The notes under the pieces were generated by a model. The model saw only the letters and a program-made list of their open reading frames with translations. It was not told where the DNA came from and searched no databases. Shown piece by piece: positions 1 to 11,907 of a DNA stretch of 64,000 bases; the first letter of the stretch is position 1; each line of letters starts with the position of its first letter. Made by a program: the position numbers and the translations under genes. The DNA comes from Linnemannia elongata. Its lineage: Eukaryota; Mortierellomycota; Mortierellomycetes; Mortierellales; Mortierellaceae. The stretch covers positions 3,680,001-3,744,000 of the forward strand of contig JAXBDG010000001.1 in NCBI GenBank assembly GCA_036320915.1, given 5' to 3'.

Positions 1-2848
1 AGTGATACACTCGTCAATGCCAATGTGTTGGCCAGGCGCAACATACACCGAGAACCGATCGCGTGCACGCATCAAGCCCTCGTGGTCCCGAACCTTCTTA
101 TGAGGCAGATCCGATCCCTCCTCATAAGCCATCAACGAATCAACTCCGTACCATCTCCTGGCCACACGCTGAGTGATCGTCCTGGGCATCAATCCTGCAT
201 ACGCTGCTCCACGGACAACAGCCAATTCTGCACGTGGGGGAACTCCAATCATCGGTACACGGGCTCCAAACTCGGCCTGGACTCGGGTGTGGAGATATCC
301 TGAACATCCAAAGCCTCCGACCAAAAAGATAGCGTGACAGTTGTAGTGCGTCTGCTGGAGCTGGTGTTGGATCAACCGGAGGACATCGTTGACGACAGGG
401 TCAAAGACCTCCCGCCTCATTTCCTCGGCAGAGACCGTCAGGATTCCGTCCTCCAGTCCAATGTCATAGTCCGTCAGATCTGCACGTCCAGGAACTGCTG
501 GCATGGTGATATACTGGTCCTCGATACCATCAAACAGTGGCTTGACGTTGTGAATAAATGTCTCCATAAGTTGAACCCAGTTGGCCGCCGTGAGTCCCTT
601 CTCCTGCCACTTTGCGAACCGCTTCCTCAACAAAGCTTCCATGCGCTCGTCCAAGAAGATGGATCCACAACTGTGACCACTTCCGCGGGTCACCTCCCTC
701 AGGGTCCTGCCGTGGGGTCCCACCGAGACCTCAAAGACAATCAAATCGACAGTTCCACCACCGGCATCGCAGATCATGAACCGTTGTCCGTGTCCGATCT
801 GGAATTGGTCGCATTTCTTCTCACAGTATAAGGCGGCGGCTTCGGGTTCCGAGATCAGGAGGAGTCGATGGGGTGGGTCCAGAGGTGAAATCATCCCTGC
901 CTGAAGAGCTGCCTGTCGCATGATCGCCTTTGCATTGTCCGTCCACATGGCAGGAACTGAAAGACAGTACTGAATATGCTGCTGTTCAAACGCAGATCCA
1001 AAACCCTTGAGAACAGTCTATAGAGTGTATCCAAGACATCAACAAATGAACAAACAAAAAGTTAGTTTTGACGACAGCAGTGGAATATCGATCTGCGATA
1101 GACCCGTGGAGAAAAAAGAGCCTTGCCTGAACAACGTGAGCATGAAAGAGGCGAAGGTAGTCTGCAATGGCGTCGACAACAGTGAGTCCGTTGGGAAGGG
1201 GTGGGTGAGGTCCAGCAGCGTCGTCCAGATGAAGTTTGTACTTTGAAAGCAGGACGTGGTTCTTGTACGGGGGTTTTGTGATGGCGACCTTGGCGGTGTA
1301 TCCCCACTCCAGGATCTCCTTGGAATTAGGACCGTACAAGTTGCATGTGGGCACCTTGGGATAGTTATGCGTCTGCTTAGGCCTAGAATGTTCAATTAAA
1401 GGTTCTTGGACGGGTCAGCAAATCGAATTCATCACATAATGGTGTTTTTCTAACAGTTGCCTAACACGACGGCTATGTTCGTTTGATTTGATTTTATCGT
1501 CGTTGACGCATCCAATGGTATCGTTTGCTGCAAAGACGCCGCACCGCGCCCTGTACTCGGCTGGAAGATTAAATTGTCCTCGATTTTTTTTTTTGAGAGC
1601 ACAGCTTGCGGCGCTGTGAAAGAGGCAAACTGAAAGCAGCCAGAAAACCCAGACAAAACTGTATAGAAACCATAATGAAACCTCGTTTTCTTTTTCTGCA
1701 CCTTCTTCACCCGGTGAAAACGCTGATTATGATTGTCCAAGGCAAGGGATGAGCGGCTCTTAAAGTAGAGACTCAAGAAGTAGAAAGGTGGGCATCAACA
1801 TGGAAAGACATACAAAAGCGAATACAGGTACACCTGTTGCAATAAAACGGCCAATTCATTGATTGACTCAAACTTACCAAGTAGAAACTTCGTGTACTTC
1901 GCCGTCTTGCTGGTAGGCATAAGCCATGGATGAGTAGGTTGTTCCCCAGTCGATGGCCATGATAATAGGGTAGGTCTGGTTCTCATTTCCTGGGGTGACA
2001 AAGGGTCGATGTCCGTATTGCTGAGATCCCGAGGCTGCGGCTTGCACGGAGGGTGATGATGAGGTCGAGTAAGGTTGCTGGGCAGGCCAGGTGGTATCAG
2101 GGAGAGGTGTTGGGTAGGACTGTGGATGCTCGATATGAGGGATTTGAGGGGTGGATGGCGGAGGAGCGACATAGCCGATCGATGGGGTCGCTACCGAGGA
2201 AGTATCCGTGATAGTAGAGCTTGTGAGAGGAGGCATACGCTCATCGACAGGCGAGGGTGCCGAGGCAGTCGCCATGTTGGCAGTGTGGCTCGCAAGGGTA
2301 GGGGGGATATGGAGACTGTTATAAGCTGGTGGAAGGGTGCCAGAGCGGTGAAGGACATCGTGGACTCCTTCTGCGGTAGTATGTGGGGACCGAGGCTCAT
2401 GCTCTGTTGGTCTGTTGTCTGCGTCCTCTGAGGGTTCAAGGTTGCGAGCGATTTGTGAACTGATGAGAGGCGAGTCTGCAGAAATGAGCTGAGGGTTGGC
2501 AGGCGTGGGGATGGGAGACCGGCCCTCTGATGGAGTGGCGGCGCCAGCATCGTTAATGGATACCTCTGCGATGCTGGTTCCTTGGACAGCTGATTGGGGC
2601 TGTGCATAGTCGGTGAGATCGACGATGGAGGTTGATGAGTTTATGCCTTCAGGGAGTGGTGGCACAGGGGGCACGGAGGTGCCTAACTGAGGTGTGAGAC
2701 CCGATCGGGAGATGGTGCTGGCGTTCGAGTGGTGCCCAATGCTTTTAGCGTCGCCGTTGGGGCTGATGTCGGATGCGTCGTCGTTAGAGCCAGTAGTCTT
2801 TTCAGCCTTTTTCTTTTTGGAGCGGAAGACGTTCTTTAAAGATTTCAT
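1..2848 (-). CDS. HSPA12-like Hsp70 ATPase with long disordered N-terminus (3' end outside window)
   Basis: Seen: three exons, 2848-1878, 1382-1127 and 1017 running off the window edge; phases join (971 + 256 nt = 409 codons). Residues 1 to about 290 are Ser/Pro/Thr-rich and probably disordered, with a basic start (MKSLKNVFRSKKKK). The actin-like ATPase fold follows: phosphate-1 loop AIDWGTTYSS near residue 298, phosphate-2 loop CDAGGGTVDL near 487, and adenosine loop LVGGFGCSG near 638. Spacing and wording match the HSPA12 branch of Hsp70 rather than canonical Hsp70. Known for the family: nucleotide-binding chaperone-like proteins with a reduced substrate domain; clients are poorly defined. 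The first intron is 495 bp. The second (1126-1018) starts with GC, not GT (CAG|GCAAGG, ending ATAG). The start is the first ATG after a leader that is pyrimidine-rich on the sense strand. The family call is firm; the biological role is not known. Confidence 0.88.
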
Positions 2849-3998
2849 GTCGAAACGGGAAGACAGCGAGCGAAAGGGGAGGAGGGAAGGATGTTATTAT
2901 GGTTGACTGAGGCGGAGGGGGGTAGAAGAGGGAAAGAAAGAAAGGCGAGGAGAGGAAATAGAGGATGGGGAGGAGATTTCGGGAGTGGAGCAGAATGAAC
3001 GAGGGGACGTGGAGTGAGAGAACATGAAAGGATAGAAGAGGAAGAAAGAAGAAGAGGAAGAAAAAAGGAAGGGTGAGAAGAAGAGTCGAGGGGCGGGGGG
3101 AGTGAGGAGGATGTCGGTGAAAGTTTAAAAAAAGGGAATTCATAACTGATTAAAAGCAACGAGTCTAACTCTGGCCAATCAGCGCATCTTCTCTGTCCTA
3201 AGAGGAAGAGGGATACACCAGGGCATCTCTACTCAGTTATGCTCTCACACACACTGTTGTACAGTACTTGGCATTTCTTTTGCCATGGAGCAGACTCAGG
3301 CAGAGGAGAGGTGAGGTTCGCCGTTGAGCCATTATTACCACCTTTTTTTTCGTCGACTTCTATAAGTGAACACAAGCATAGTCGACACACTAACACTTTT
3401 CATAAAAAAACGCACAATAGCGCAACTGCCTTTGTTTTCTCCTCTCTCCCAGAAATGGTGCAGGATGTAAAGAGAACCAGGATGGGGACATGAACATAAA
3501 GTTGGGCTGAAGACCCACACGCATAACCGACATTACCAAAGGAACAGCTCTGATTGAATAACTATCAAGTTGTTTCTGTCGACTCTTCTCCCATCCACGT
3601 AGGCGCAATAACAGCAACCCATCAGCATCATGCCTACTCATTCTCTCTACTCTACTCTACTCTTCTCTTCGCGTCCTCAAAAACAATAATAATAAATAAA
3701 AAAAAAATAAAAAAAGAGGTAACCAAATGCCCGCCGAAAAAAAACGACGGGGTGCCAGGTGCTCATTCACTCGCTATTTCCATTCTTCGAAACTCTCTTT
3801 TTTACTTCTCTTCTTTGAATCGCTCCTCGTTACTTTTCTAAACAGTTTGAGCTCTCATGAATGCAAGCATAAAAAAAACAATCGTTGTGTGTGCTGTACA
3901 TTGATATGTACTTGCTATTCCCTCAGTGTTTTCTCACTTCGGCAAAATTAGCCGCGTGCCTTCTTTTCCCTCCCTGCATCCTTATATCTTCGCCATCA
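2849..3998. promoter_or_regulatory. Upstream region and pyrimidine-rich leader of the HSPA12-like gene
   Basis: From 2849 to about 3110 the plus strand is almost pure A/G, so the sense strand of the leftward Hsp70-like gene is C/T-rich. That is the usual leader signature of genes in this window. The rest, to 3998, is AT-richer with short A-runs (around 3695-3720) and no convincing codons. It ends in another C/T-rich stretch (about 3955-3995) just before a small rightward reading frame. Confidence 0.5.
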
Positions 3999-4138
3999 TG
4001 GACTATAACATAAACAACGTCAACACAAATAACAAGGTGACCGGCGATGTTGTACAATTACAGAATCAAAGGGGACAAAACATTGGAGCCAAAGTTTTGA
4101 GAGATAAACAAACAAAGACCTTCAGAGTTTCTGGATGA
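3999..4138 (+). CDS. Possible 46-residue small protein
   Basis: A short frame opens at ATG 3999 in good context (CCATCATGG) directly after a pyrimidine-rich leader, as at other genes here, and closes at TGA 4136-4138. The product is Asn/Gln-rich and basic (it starts MDYNINNVNTNNK and ends FRVSG), with no signal peptide or membrane segment. I do not recognise it. A GT at the AAG|GTGACC junction could be a splice donor, so it might also be the first exon of something longer, but I found no good partner downstream. It could be a chance frame. Confidence 0.28.
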
Positions 4139-5767
4139 CAATGAAGTTTAATCGACTTTTGTTCGACTTGCTTAGGGCTGTAGACTTGTTCCTGGCATTT
4201 TCTCTCTTTTCTGAAAAATTAAAACACAGTCCAAATTGAGCAATTGAGATGTCATCAACAGACACAGAGGAATGCAGCCACCCGAGGGCGTGAGGGTCGA
4301 TCGACGTGTCTGAAGAGGCTACTCAATTTCATGTAGTGCTCTTTTCTATAGACTGGATACCCTAGTAAGTAGTTACTTGTCTTCAATTTGACGCGTTCAC
4401 AAGTCAGTTGAAAAAGGGAACCAGCTATAGATATAGAAAAAGTAATGTTGGCCTGTTGAAGTAAAAAGATGCGCCACTAACAGAGCACACAGAGAGTGAC
4501 GCATCTGCATGGCATGACACTATCTCGACTCTCAACATATCTATGGATGTTATGATTTCCTGCAGTGACATGCACTGATATGTATCCTTTCACTTTTCAC
4601 TGCATCTTGCTTAATCCAAGTTGGTGTGCTTCCTTGTTTCCCCTTGTTACTGCTTAGTTCTCTCCTTTAAACTCGAAGCCCATCTCCTTTAGATGGCTGA
4701 AGGAGAATGAATGATTCTATTAAAAATAAGAAGATAGTAAGTTAGTTGGTATAGTGCTCGGGACACGTCAAACGTGGTGGTTCTGCCCTTTTTCACTCAA
4801 ACAACGACAGGTCGACCCCTATCCAGGCACCATCTCCTTTTACCATGACTGTGATTGTGAACACTTCCCTCATCACTGATCACTGTCTCTCTGTCCCTGA
4901 GAGATCAGTTTGATCAAAAATATGCAACGGTCGCCTTGTTGGAGGACATAGACAATCTCGGGCAGCGGCTACTCGTTTTCAATTCCTCTTGCAGCTCGAA
5001 TATGTTCTGTTAGAGGTAATGAGGTAGTTGTATCGCAATGAAGAAGAGGACGAGCAAGCAGGGTAACGGTTTAGCCTGCTCTCTCTCAAGATGTGGACAG
5101 AGGTAGAATGGAATAAAGGGCAGAGAGTAAATTGACAGGGGAAGGTAGTTATGATGATGTGGAGCAAATGTGTTCAGAGGTCCTTACATTAGATCTCTTC
5201 TCTCTTCATGTATCTTTGGATCCTCCACAGATTTGTGATTCAAACCACACGCACGCACACACACACAATCCATCTGCTCCCAGAAGAGACAAGTGCGTCG
5301 CTTTTTTTTTTTTTGTTATTTTCCTCCATGTTTGACTCCCCCCCTCTCTCTCTCCCCCCCTTCTCTCCCTCTCCCTCTCCCTCTCTCTCTCTGTGCCCTG
5401 GTTGGATGGAGATGGACTGGGATACTGCTGTTATTAACTGGTTGTCGTGGCTGGCTGGTTGATTGGACTGGGATACTGCCTGTTGCCTTACAGGTACTCC
5501 CCACTGTACCTGCCAGCTACTTCCTCTCCGCTGTTGTTTTTCTTGTGTTCTGTCTTTTTTCTGTTGCAACATTCTCTCTTTTTCATTCAACTCATCCTCA
5601 CCCTTTGAATCTCATTACATCCGGCTCTTCATTCACCCCACACCCTCCATCGCCACACCCGAAGAAACATTCGCAAGCAGGTACAACAGCAACCACAACA
5701 CTAACAAGAGCGGCAACAATAACAAGAACAACAACAACAACCCCCTCTCGTCGCTGTCGTTGTCGCC
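4139..5767. other. Gene-free stretch with C/T tracts before the Kelch gene
   Basis: No frame here has a convincing composition. Contents seen: AT-rich sequence to about 5160, a (CA)n-like run near 5249-5267, T and C runs at 5300-5345, and a dense CT tract at 5338-5395 that probably belongs to the leader or promoter of the rightward Kelch gene. An (AAC)n run lies at 5725-5741, just before the chosen start. Confidence 0.5.
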
Positions 5768-5865
5768 ATGACTTCCCTGAAGCCACGATGGTTTCACGCT
5801 TCGGTAATGCCTTCCTTGACTCTTATTCAACCTTTTAGTTTTCAATCACAACTCAACTCGTGTTT

Positions 5866-5901
<36 letters not shown>

Positions 5902-8453
5902 CTTCCGCTAACGACTTTGCACTCGATTTCATATCAACGACTCCTCTCACCCCTTTACTTCATCATCCGTTAACCGACCAATACCTCTAATAGACTCTTC
6001 TCAACACAACGCTCTATATCTCTGGCGGTACAACCCAGGATAGTGCAGGTCTCGAGTCCATCCTGGACGAGACCATAGCCCTGGATTTCAGCCAGCCATG
6101 GTCAGTTGATAGACCAATGGTCTTCACAGCCTTGCCACAGCTCACTATACCTCTTACAGGCCATTCGATGAGCGTCGTCCCTAATTTAAAACACATCTTG
6201 GTCGTCGGTGGCGAATCCACGGGAAACCAGACATTGGAGTATATCCTCCTGTTCGACCCTCTTTCTGTTGCAAGCGGTGGGGCTGGATGGAGGGTGCCGC
6301 CAATCCCCACAGCCACTTCAATACCATCCTCAACTGCATCATCATCCCCTGTCGCCACACGACCCCCAAAAACGCTTCCACCTACTGTAATACCATCGCC
6401 ACCGTCGACAAACAGTAATCTTCAGTATCTCCATCGATCATATCATGCAGTCATCACCACCGGCAAGGACGGCATACTCCTGCAGGGAGGATATCAGACA
6501 GGAACGACAGGAGTTGCTGCAGCAGGAGCAGGAGCAACAACAGCAGCACCGCCAGCCAATCGGACAATGCAAACAATCGTTTCATCTTTAGTCACCTTGA
6601 ACCCCTCCTCCGGATTCGTTCCCCAAATCTCAGCACCCGTCTCGGTAGCGCCCAATGCCCCCACCCTGGCCCGACACACCATGACCCTGACGACGGACGG
6701 GCGTGCAATTATCCTCGGAGGGATCAATCCCCAAGGCCTCCTTGCCAACTTGACAAGCGCCTATGTGATGGATACCCAATCGACCGAGGCCATCTGGAAG
6801 GAGGTTCCACTCTTGGGGAAGGCTCCAGACCCTCGGATGGCGTTTTCAACGGTGATGGTCAATTCGACGACCTTGTTGTTGTATGGAGGCACGAATGACT
6901 TTAAGTCGGCTTTCTGGGTGACATTTTACCTCGACTTGCCTACATGGACTTGGTCCTCACCCGTGGCCCAGGGCACGATACCGAGGAGGTGGGGACATAC
7001 CGCGACCATGGTTGGGAAAATTATGGTTGTTATGTTTGGTAAGAAACAAACAACAAACAATGACAACCATGTCACAAACAAAATGCAATTGCAGCCACAC
7101 AACACAAGCCATCAAAAAGCGAAAAGGTTTTATAAGAAGAGGAGGGGGAATGGAGAAGTGGAGAATAGCGAGGCAGGGATGAGGCAGTGGTGTTACTGGA
7201 TAAAAGCATCCGACAGCGTCCAAAAAAAGGTAACAATGGACGTTGGGAGATCTATTAATAACGGTAGATGGTAAGGAGAAAGACGAGTGACGATCTCCCT
7301 CCTTGACCGCCCTTATCTGCTATTTTTCATGCGGCCATTGCAGGAATAGGAAAGAGGAAAGGCCTGTGGGTCGTGGTATGAAGATGGCTGTAAGTCAACG
7401 GAAGGGTCAGTCAGTCAGATAAGCAGGGTAAAGGAAGAGGCCATATTAGGGTTGAAAAGGGTGAACTTGGGCCACATGCGATAATCATCCGGACGGGTCA
7501 TTCATACTCAAGCGAGGGTTAGCGTGAGCCTTTTTGTCTTAATTATTATCACTCATCTTTCTTCACTCCTCCTTTTTCTTTCTTTCTGTTGAACCATTAC
7601 CCTTCCTTGTACGTCCTGACATCTCTCTCTCTCTCTCCCTGTCCACTCTCAAACGAAACAAAATACAGGCCTCTCATCACGCCAAACGCCCGATTTGACA
7701 CCCGTTGTTCTGCTGGACACAACAACCAACACCTGGATCTCGCGGTACACCCCTTCCGACCAAATGGTCAACCCAGGAAACAACAACGATCCAACGGCAA
7801 CCAATGGCGGGAAAAAGGGCGGTCTCTCGTTAATTGCAGTTCTGGGCATCGGATTCGTCTTCACAGCCGGACTGGTTGTCGGAGTGTTTTGTCTCCTGGT
7901 GAGGCAAAAGAAGCGGCGCACGCGGAATACGCTCGCCAGAGAGAACATGGGACACCACGTCCCTCGGGACGCTATCAAGAAACAGCAACAGGACGGCGCC
8001 AATCCGACTTGGGGGATCTTGGGTCGTGCGGCTACTCGACTAGGATTCGGATCATCGTCTGGTACCGGAGGAGGAGGAGGGTACAGACCAGAGTCACGAC
8101 GATTGTCTGCCATCTCACCACAGGAACATCCCATGTCGATCGCAGCACAGATGACACAATCGGGTCACCCACCTTCAAGTCTAGGGTACCCGGAGATGGT
8201 GGTTGAGCATGGGACAGGGATGGTACCCGTATCGAGCTATATTTACCCGAATCAACCCCTGGCGGATTCCGAGTCCCTCTCTCGGCCAGCACCAGCGGCA
8301 ACAGGCAGGATGTCGGGACAGGGGCGGTCAATGTTTGCGAGGGCGAGACGAGATGAGGAAGACGGCTATAGCGCGCTTGTTGTGTATCACGAGTTGAGTC
8401 CTGCACAGAAGGGGGCGCTCTCGCTCTCACAAGGCAAACAGTCGTCTATTTGA
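5768..8453 (+). CDS. Kelch-repeat single-pass membrane protein
   Basis: Seen: exons 5768-5803, 5994-7038 and 7669-8453; phases join to 621 residues. Kelch-type blades are visible in residues 13-390, with repeated hydrophobic plus GG signatures: LYISGG, HILVVGG, GILLQGG, RAIILGG, LLLYGG and VVMFGG, the last split by intron 2. A 26-residue hydrophobic segment (about 412-438, starting GLSLIAVLG) is followed by RQKKRR, so the Ser/Gly-rich tail of about 180 residues should be cytosolic. Known: Kelch propellers bind proteins or sugars; fungal membrane-anchored forms are usually extracellular. Odd: no signal peptide with this start. Codons just upstream read as a hydrophobic run (LVAVVVA), so an upstream exon carrying a signal peptide may exist. 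Intron 1 (190 bp) contains a run of 28 A. Intron 2 is unusually long at 630 bp. Confidence 0.85.
5870..5897. repeat. Poly(A) tract inside intron 1 of the Kelch gene
   Basis: 28 consecutive A between donor 5804 and acceptor 5993. It is inside the transcribed region on the sense strand. Confidence 0.93.
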
Positions 8454-11228
8454 CCTCCTGAAATGAGTGAAAAAATAGGCATGGATAATAAACCATAATA
8501 GAATGCATGCACTACACATATCAATCGTCCTCGTCTTGTCTAAGAACTTGATAAAGAGGGTTGTCGTAGGATCGATGGAGCTGCTCGATCGCCCCATGTC
8601 AAAGAAAAGCAAGAGTGTTGAACAAGTCTTCATCCATGCTCACAGTATATTTCCTCCCCCCCCCCCTCCCCCCTATCCACACAGGTCGATGCTAATGACT
8701 TATGCTGCTACCGAAAACACGGAAGAAAAAGTATGAGCGAGATAGCACCTTCGTCACAGGTGCGGCGGGGACGAATGAAGATAGGGCGGGGACAAAACCC
8801 GACGAGGGCGACGAATGTGATAGACTTTGTTCCCATCACAAACTGATTCCTACACAGAAAGAAAGTACTCGCACCACCACATAGAAAGTAACCACTCCTT
8901 AGCCTCGACCCATCCATCCATTCCTCTTGATACATGAAAAAGTACATTAAAGAAAAACAGCAACACACAATTAGCGATCACAAAGATAAAAAATAACCTG
9001 ACCCCCTCTCCTCGCCCTTCTCCTCCTTCTCGGAGTACCCTTTTCTTTCTTAACATCATTGGATTTTATTATATCCATTCCCTTACTTTTCACTCAAATT
9101 CGTCATGTTATGGAAACAAAACAAACAACACCAACAAACAAGCATATGCGCTGAGCATGCGTAAAAATAGAGTACCAAGGCGCTGGAAATTTTGTCAGGT
9201 TTTTTTTCTTTTTTCACCTTTTGTCTCTGATCCTTGTTCACATCTCCTCTTTCCCTCCCCCTTCTCCACCCCTCATCGCATGCCTTTCTTACTTTCACAT
9301 ATACACTACCCCCCCCCCCCTCCCTACTTCTCTGCTTTTTTTTTTTGCTCCATCGTCATCTGTGTTCTGTGTGTGTTTATGTCAATTGGATTGGTGTGGT
9401 CAGTTTACGTGTTTTTAAGAGGTATTGGTGTTTGTGCATCTGCGAATGGGTGTGTATTCGGAAGAGAGTGTTCAAAGGGATGAATGGAAGGACTATAGGT
9501 TGTCACATCCTCAAACCTTTACACCCCCAAAACACAACACAAAGGGGAAGGAAATAAAAGAAGGAAAGGAAAATGCAAAGTCCCCTATTGAGATAGAAAG
9601 GATGAAAGGAGATAAAGAGCCGCCTGTAAGCAAGCATTCAATGGACAAATCTCCAAAGGATCGGTACTGGAATGGGGTTTAACATGTCCTTGTTTTTTCT
9701 GTTCTCTCATTTACTTCTCCTTCTGTCCACTTCTTCTCCCTTGTCCTCTCCTCAACTATCTTTGTCTTTTCTCATTTTGATTCTCGTCATTATCGTTTAT
9801 GCTACTATCCCTTCTACAAGTGAATACTCCACGTTAGCACAACCTCAACCTCCTGTTTGTCACCTCTACTAACCTTCCCACACCCCCTCCCTACTCGACT
9901 TCAATTTTCTCCCTTCGCTTTTTTTTCGCGCTAAACTTTACACAGCAATTCACATTCCTTTGCAGATCAAGCATCAATCTTTCGTCAAAAACGCCTTTCA
10001 ACCCTTCAACCCTTCAACCAAGAAAATAACAACCATTTGTCCATCTTTGACAATCATTCATCAATCGTTCGACCTAAACACACGCATTAACCTTGACAGC
10101 CACAGCAAAAGCAGTTACAAGCAGCCGATACAGTCTGAATCCTTCTATGGGAAGTAGATGGCATATAAATTTACAAGTAGCAAGTCAATGTCTATGTGTA
10201 TGTGTATGTGTATGTGTGTGTGTACGTGTATATATATGATGATGCTATGCTTTCCCAACACCTGTTGTTTGTTACTCGTTTTGGCCCTTCATCATTTTGA
10301 CCGGACTTGTCTTTCTGTTCACATTCCGGGCAAGCGATAGGCAAGATGCATTTTTTCATCGCTTCTCCTACCCCCATTCTCCAAAAACGCTTTTAATGAT
10401 AGCATAGCTGTTAATTCAAAATAAATACATTAGTGCTGTACCCTGTGAAGTAGAGTACGAAGACAGGGATACAGGCTCATCTCCACATTGTTCATGTACA
10501 GTACACATACACCGTGCAAATGAAAAAAAGGGTGTAGGGAGGGGCATTTCTGTTGATCTCGAATGCTGTGTATGATGAAGGGGTACGAACGCCTCCCTCC
10601 TTTCCTTTCTCCCCTTCTTACCCTTCTTCCCTTTTTCCCTTTGACCCCTTCTTTCTCTATCCTGTACTCTCCTATACTCCTTCCTCTCTTTCTCGCCCTC
10701 TTTCCTGACTTTCTACTCTCCCTTCACCCTTTGTGGCCAGAGAGACACACTTCAATTGACTCTTTTTGATGACACCTTTTCCATAGTCTAGCTTGTCCTT
10801 GACTAATCCATACTCCTTTCACTCTTTCCCGCAGTCTCCTATTTCTTCATTTCCGTACATGCAGCACATATACATCAATCATCACCAAGGGGTACGGCCT
10901 TTTCAATGCTCCTATTTTTTCTCTTTGTTTGTAACCAACTGTTCAGCGCATTCCATTCCATTACACACGGCAATCAAATGCACTCTTGGATAGACCCTGG
11001 ACCTTTTTTTCCCTTCTCTCCGGCTTTTTTCCATTCTGTTCTCCATGCCCAAAATGTCAAGGATCGGCGCATACGTCCATTTTTCTCACTGGAGTAGACA
11101 AAACCTAAGTCCTTTCCCATTCTTATGTTCCCTTCTTTTTTCTTTCTCTTTCCCAGGTTATTTCTGACAACGCCATCACCACCGTCCACATCCTTTCCTA
11201 TCAGACAAACACGCTTCATATATCACTC
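8454..11228. other. Gene-free stretch rich in C/T tracts
   Basis: I see no coding sequence. It holds a C-run near 8653-8665, a (TATGTG)n run at 10193-10225, and several dense C/T stretches (9230-9350, 9690-9970, 10590-10740). These resemble the leaders and promoters of this genome and point rightward, toward the coding exon at 11229. An acceptor-like CCCAG at 11153-11157 would allow a non-coding 5' exon. Confidence 0.45.
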
Positions 11229-11907
11229 ATGTCCAACCAACAGGAAGACCAGCAACATGAACGACAATATCAGCCATCCCAAAGCTGCCTCCTACCTCAG
11301 CACCAATCAAATCCTCTTCACCATCAGCACCCGCAGCAGCCGACTTTTTTTCATCGAAAACACAGATCATATTCTGGGGCGACGACAACATCATCACCCT
11401 CACTCTCCGTCATGGCCGAACCCAAAAGCGACCTCCTCGGTAAGAAGAGACCCTCTGGTGAAGACCTTTACGAGTTGTATAGATCTTCCTCGACCTCCTC
11501 GAAACTTTCTTCTCCGCCTCGTCCGACTCCTTTTCGCCCGGGGTTCGATTCTTCTTCCTCTGCAACATCTCTATTGAATGGTTTGACAACCAACGCGCTA
11601 CCTCCACCACCGTCACTCAACATGATTGACGGCAGCAACAACCCGACGTTCTCATCCTTCCACAAGTTCAGGATTGGTCTTGATAGTAGTGGTGCAGGAA
11701 AGAGGAGGTGCAGCATCAAGTCTATCGGGGGCGACATAGGAGGAGGAGGAAAAGGAGCTGTGGGTAGAGTAAGCGAGCGCGGGTTGAGCTCAAAAAGGAG
11801 TAGGAGTCTTTGCACCGCCGCGGATGTTGCGCTTTTACTCGAAGTTCATTCGGCGGCCAATCAGGGACGACTTGGCGTCCCATCTGTCTCATCGGCATCA
11901 GAATCAG
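11229..11907 (+). CDS. Isolated Ser/Pro-rich coding exon, possible first exon of the bZIP gene
   Basis: An ATG in good context (CACTCATGTCC) opens 226 codons of Gln-, then Ser/Pro-, then Gly/Lys-rich sequence with clear coding character (KKRPSGEDLYELYRSS, SSKRSRSLCTAADVALLLEV). Coding quality collapses after 11907, exactly at a donor-like CAG|GTAAAA in phase 1. The frame stays open to 12062, but that part looks like intron. I found no acceptable acceptor nearby. The next clear coding acceptor in matching phase is at 19796/19797, the bZIP gene, which would need an intron of 7889 bp. The joined product would have 1314 residues. Alternatives: a separate protein ending at 12062 (277 residues), or a gene whose other exons I missed. 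No domain recognised. Confidence 0.55.

Noticed and set aside
5293..5838. 181-codon frame upstream of the Kelch gene
   Set aside because: It comes from CT-repeat and T-run sequence and conflicts with the Kelch reading frame.
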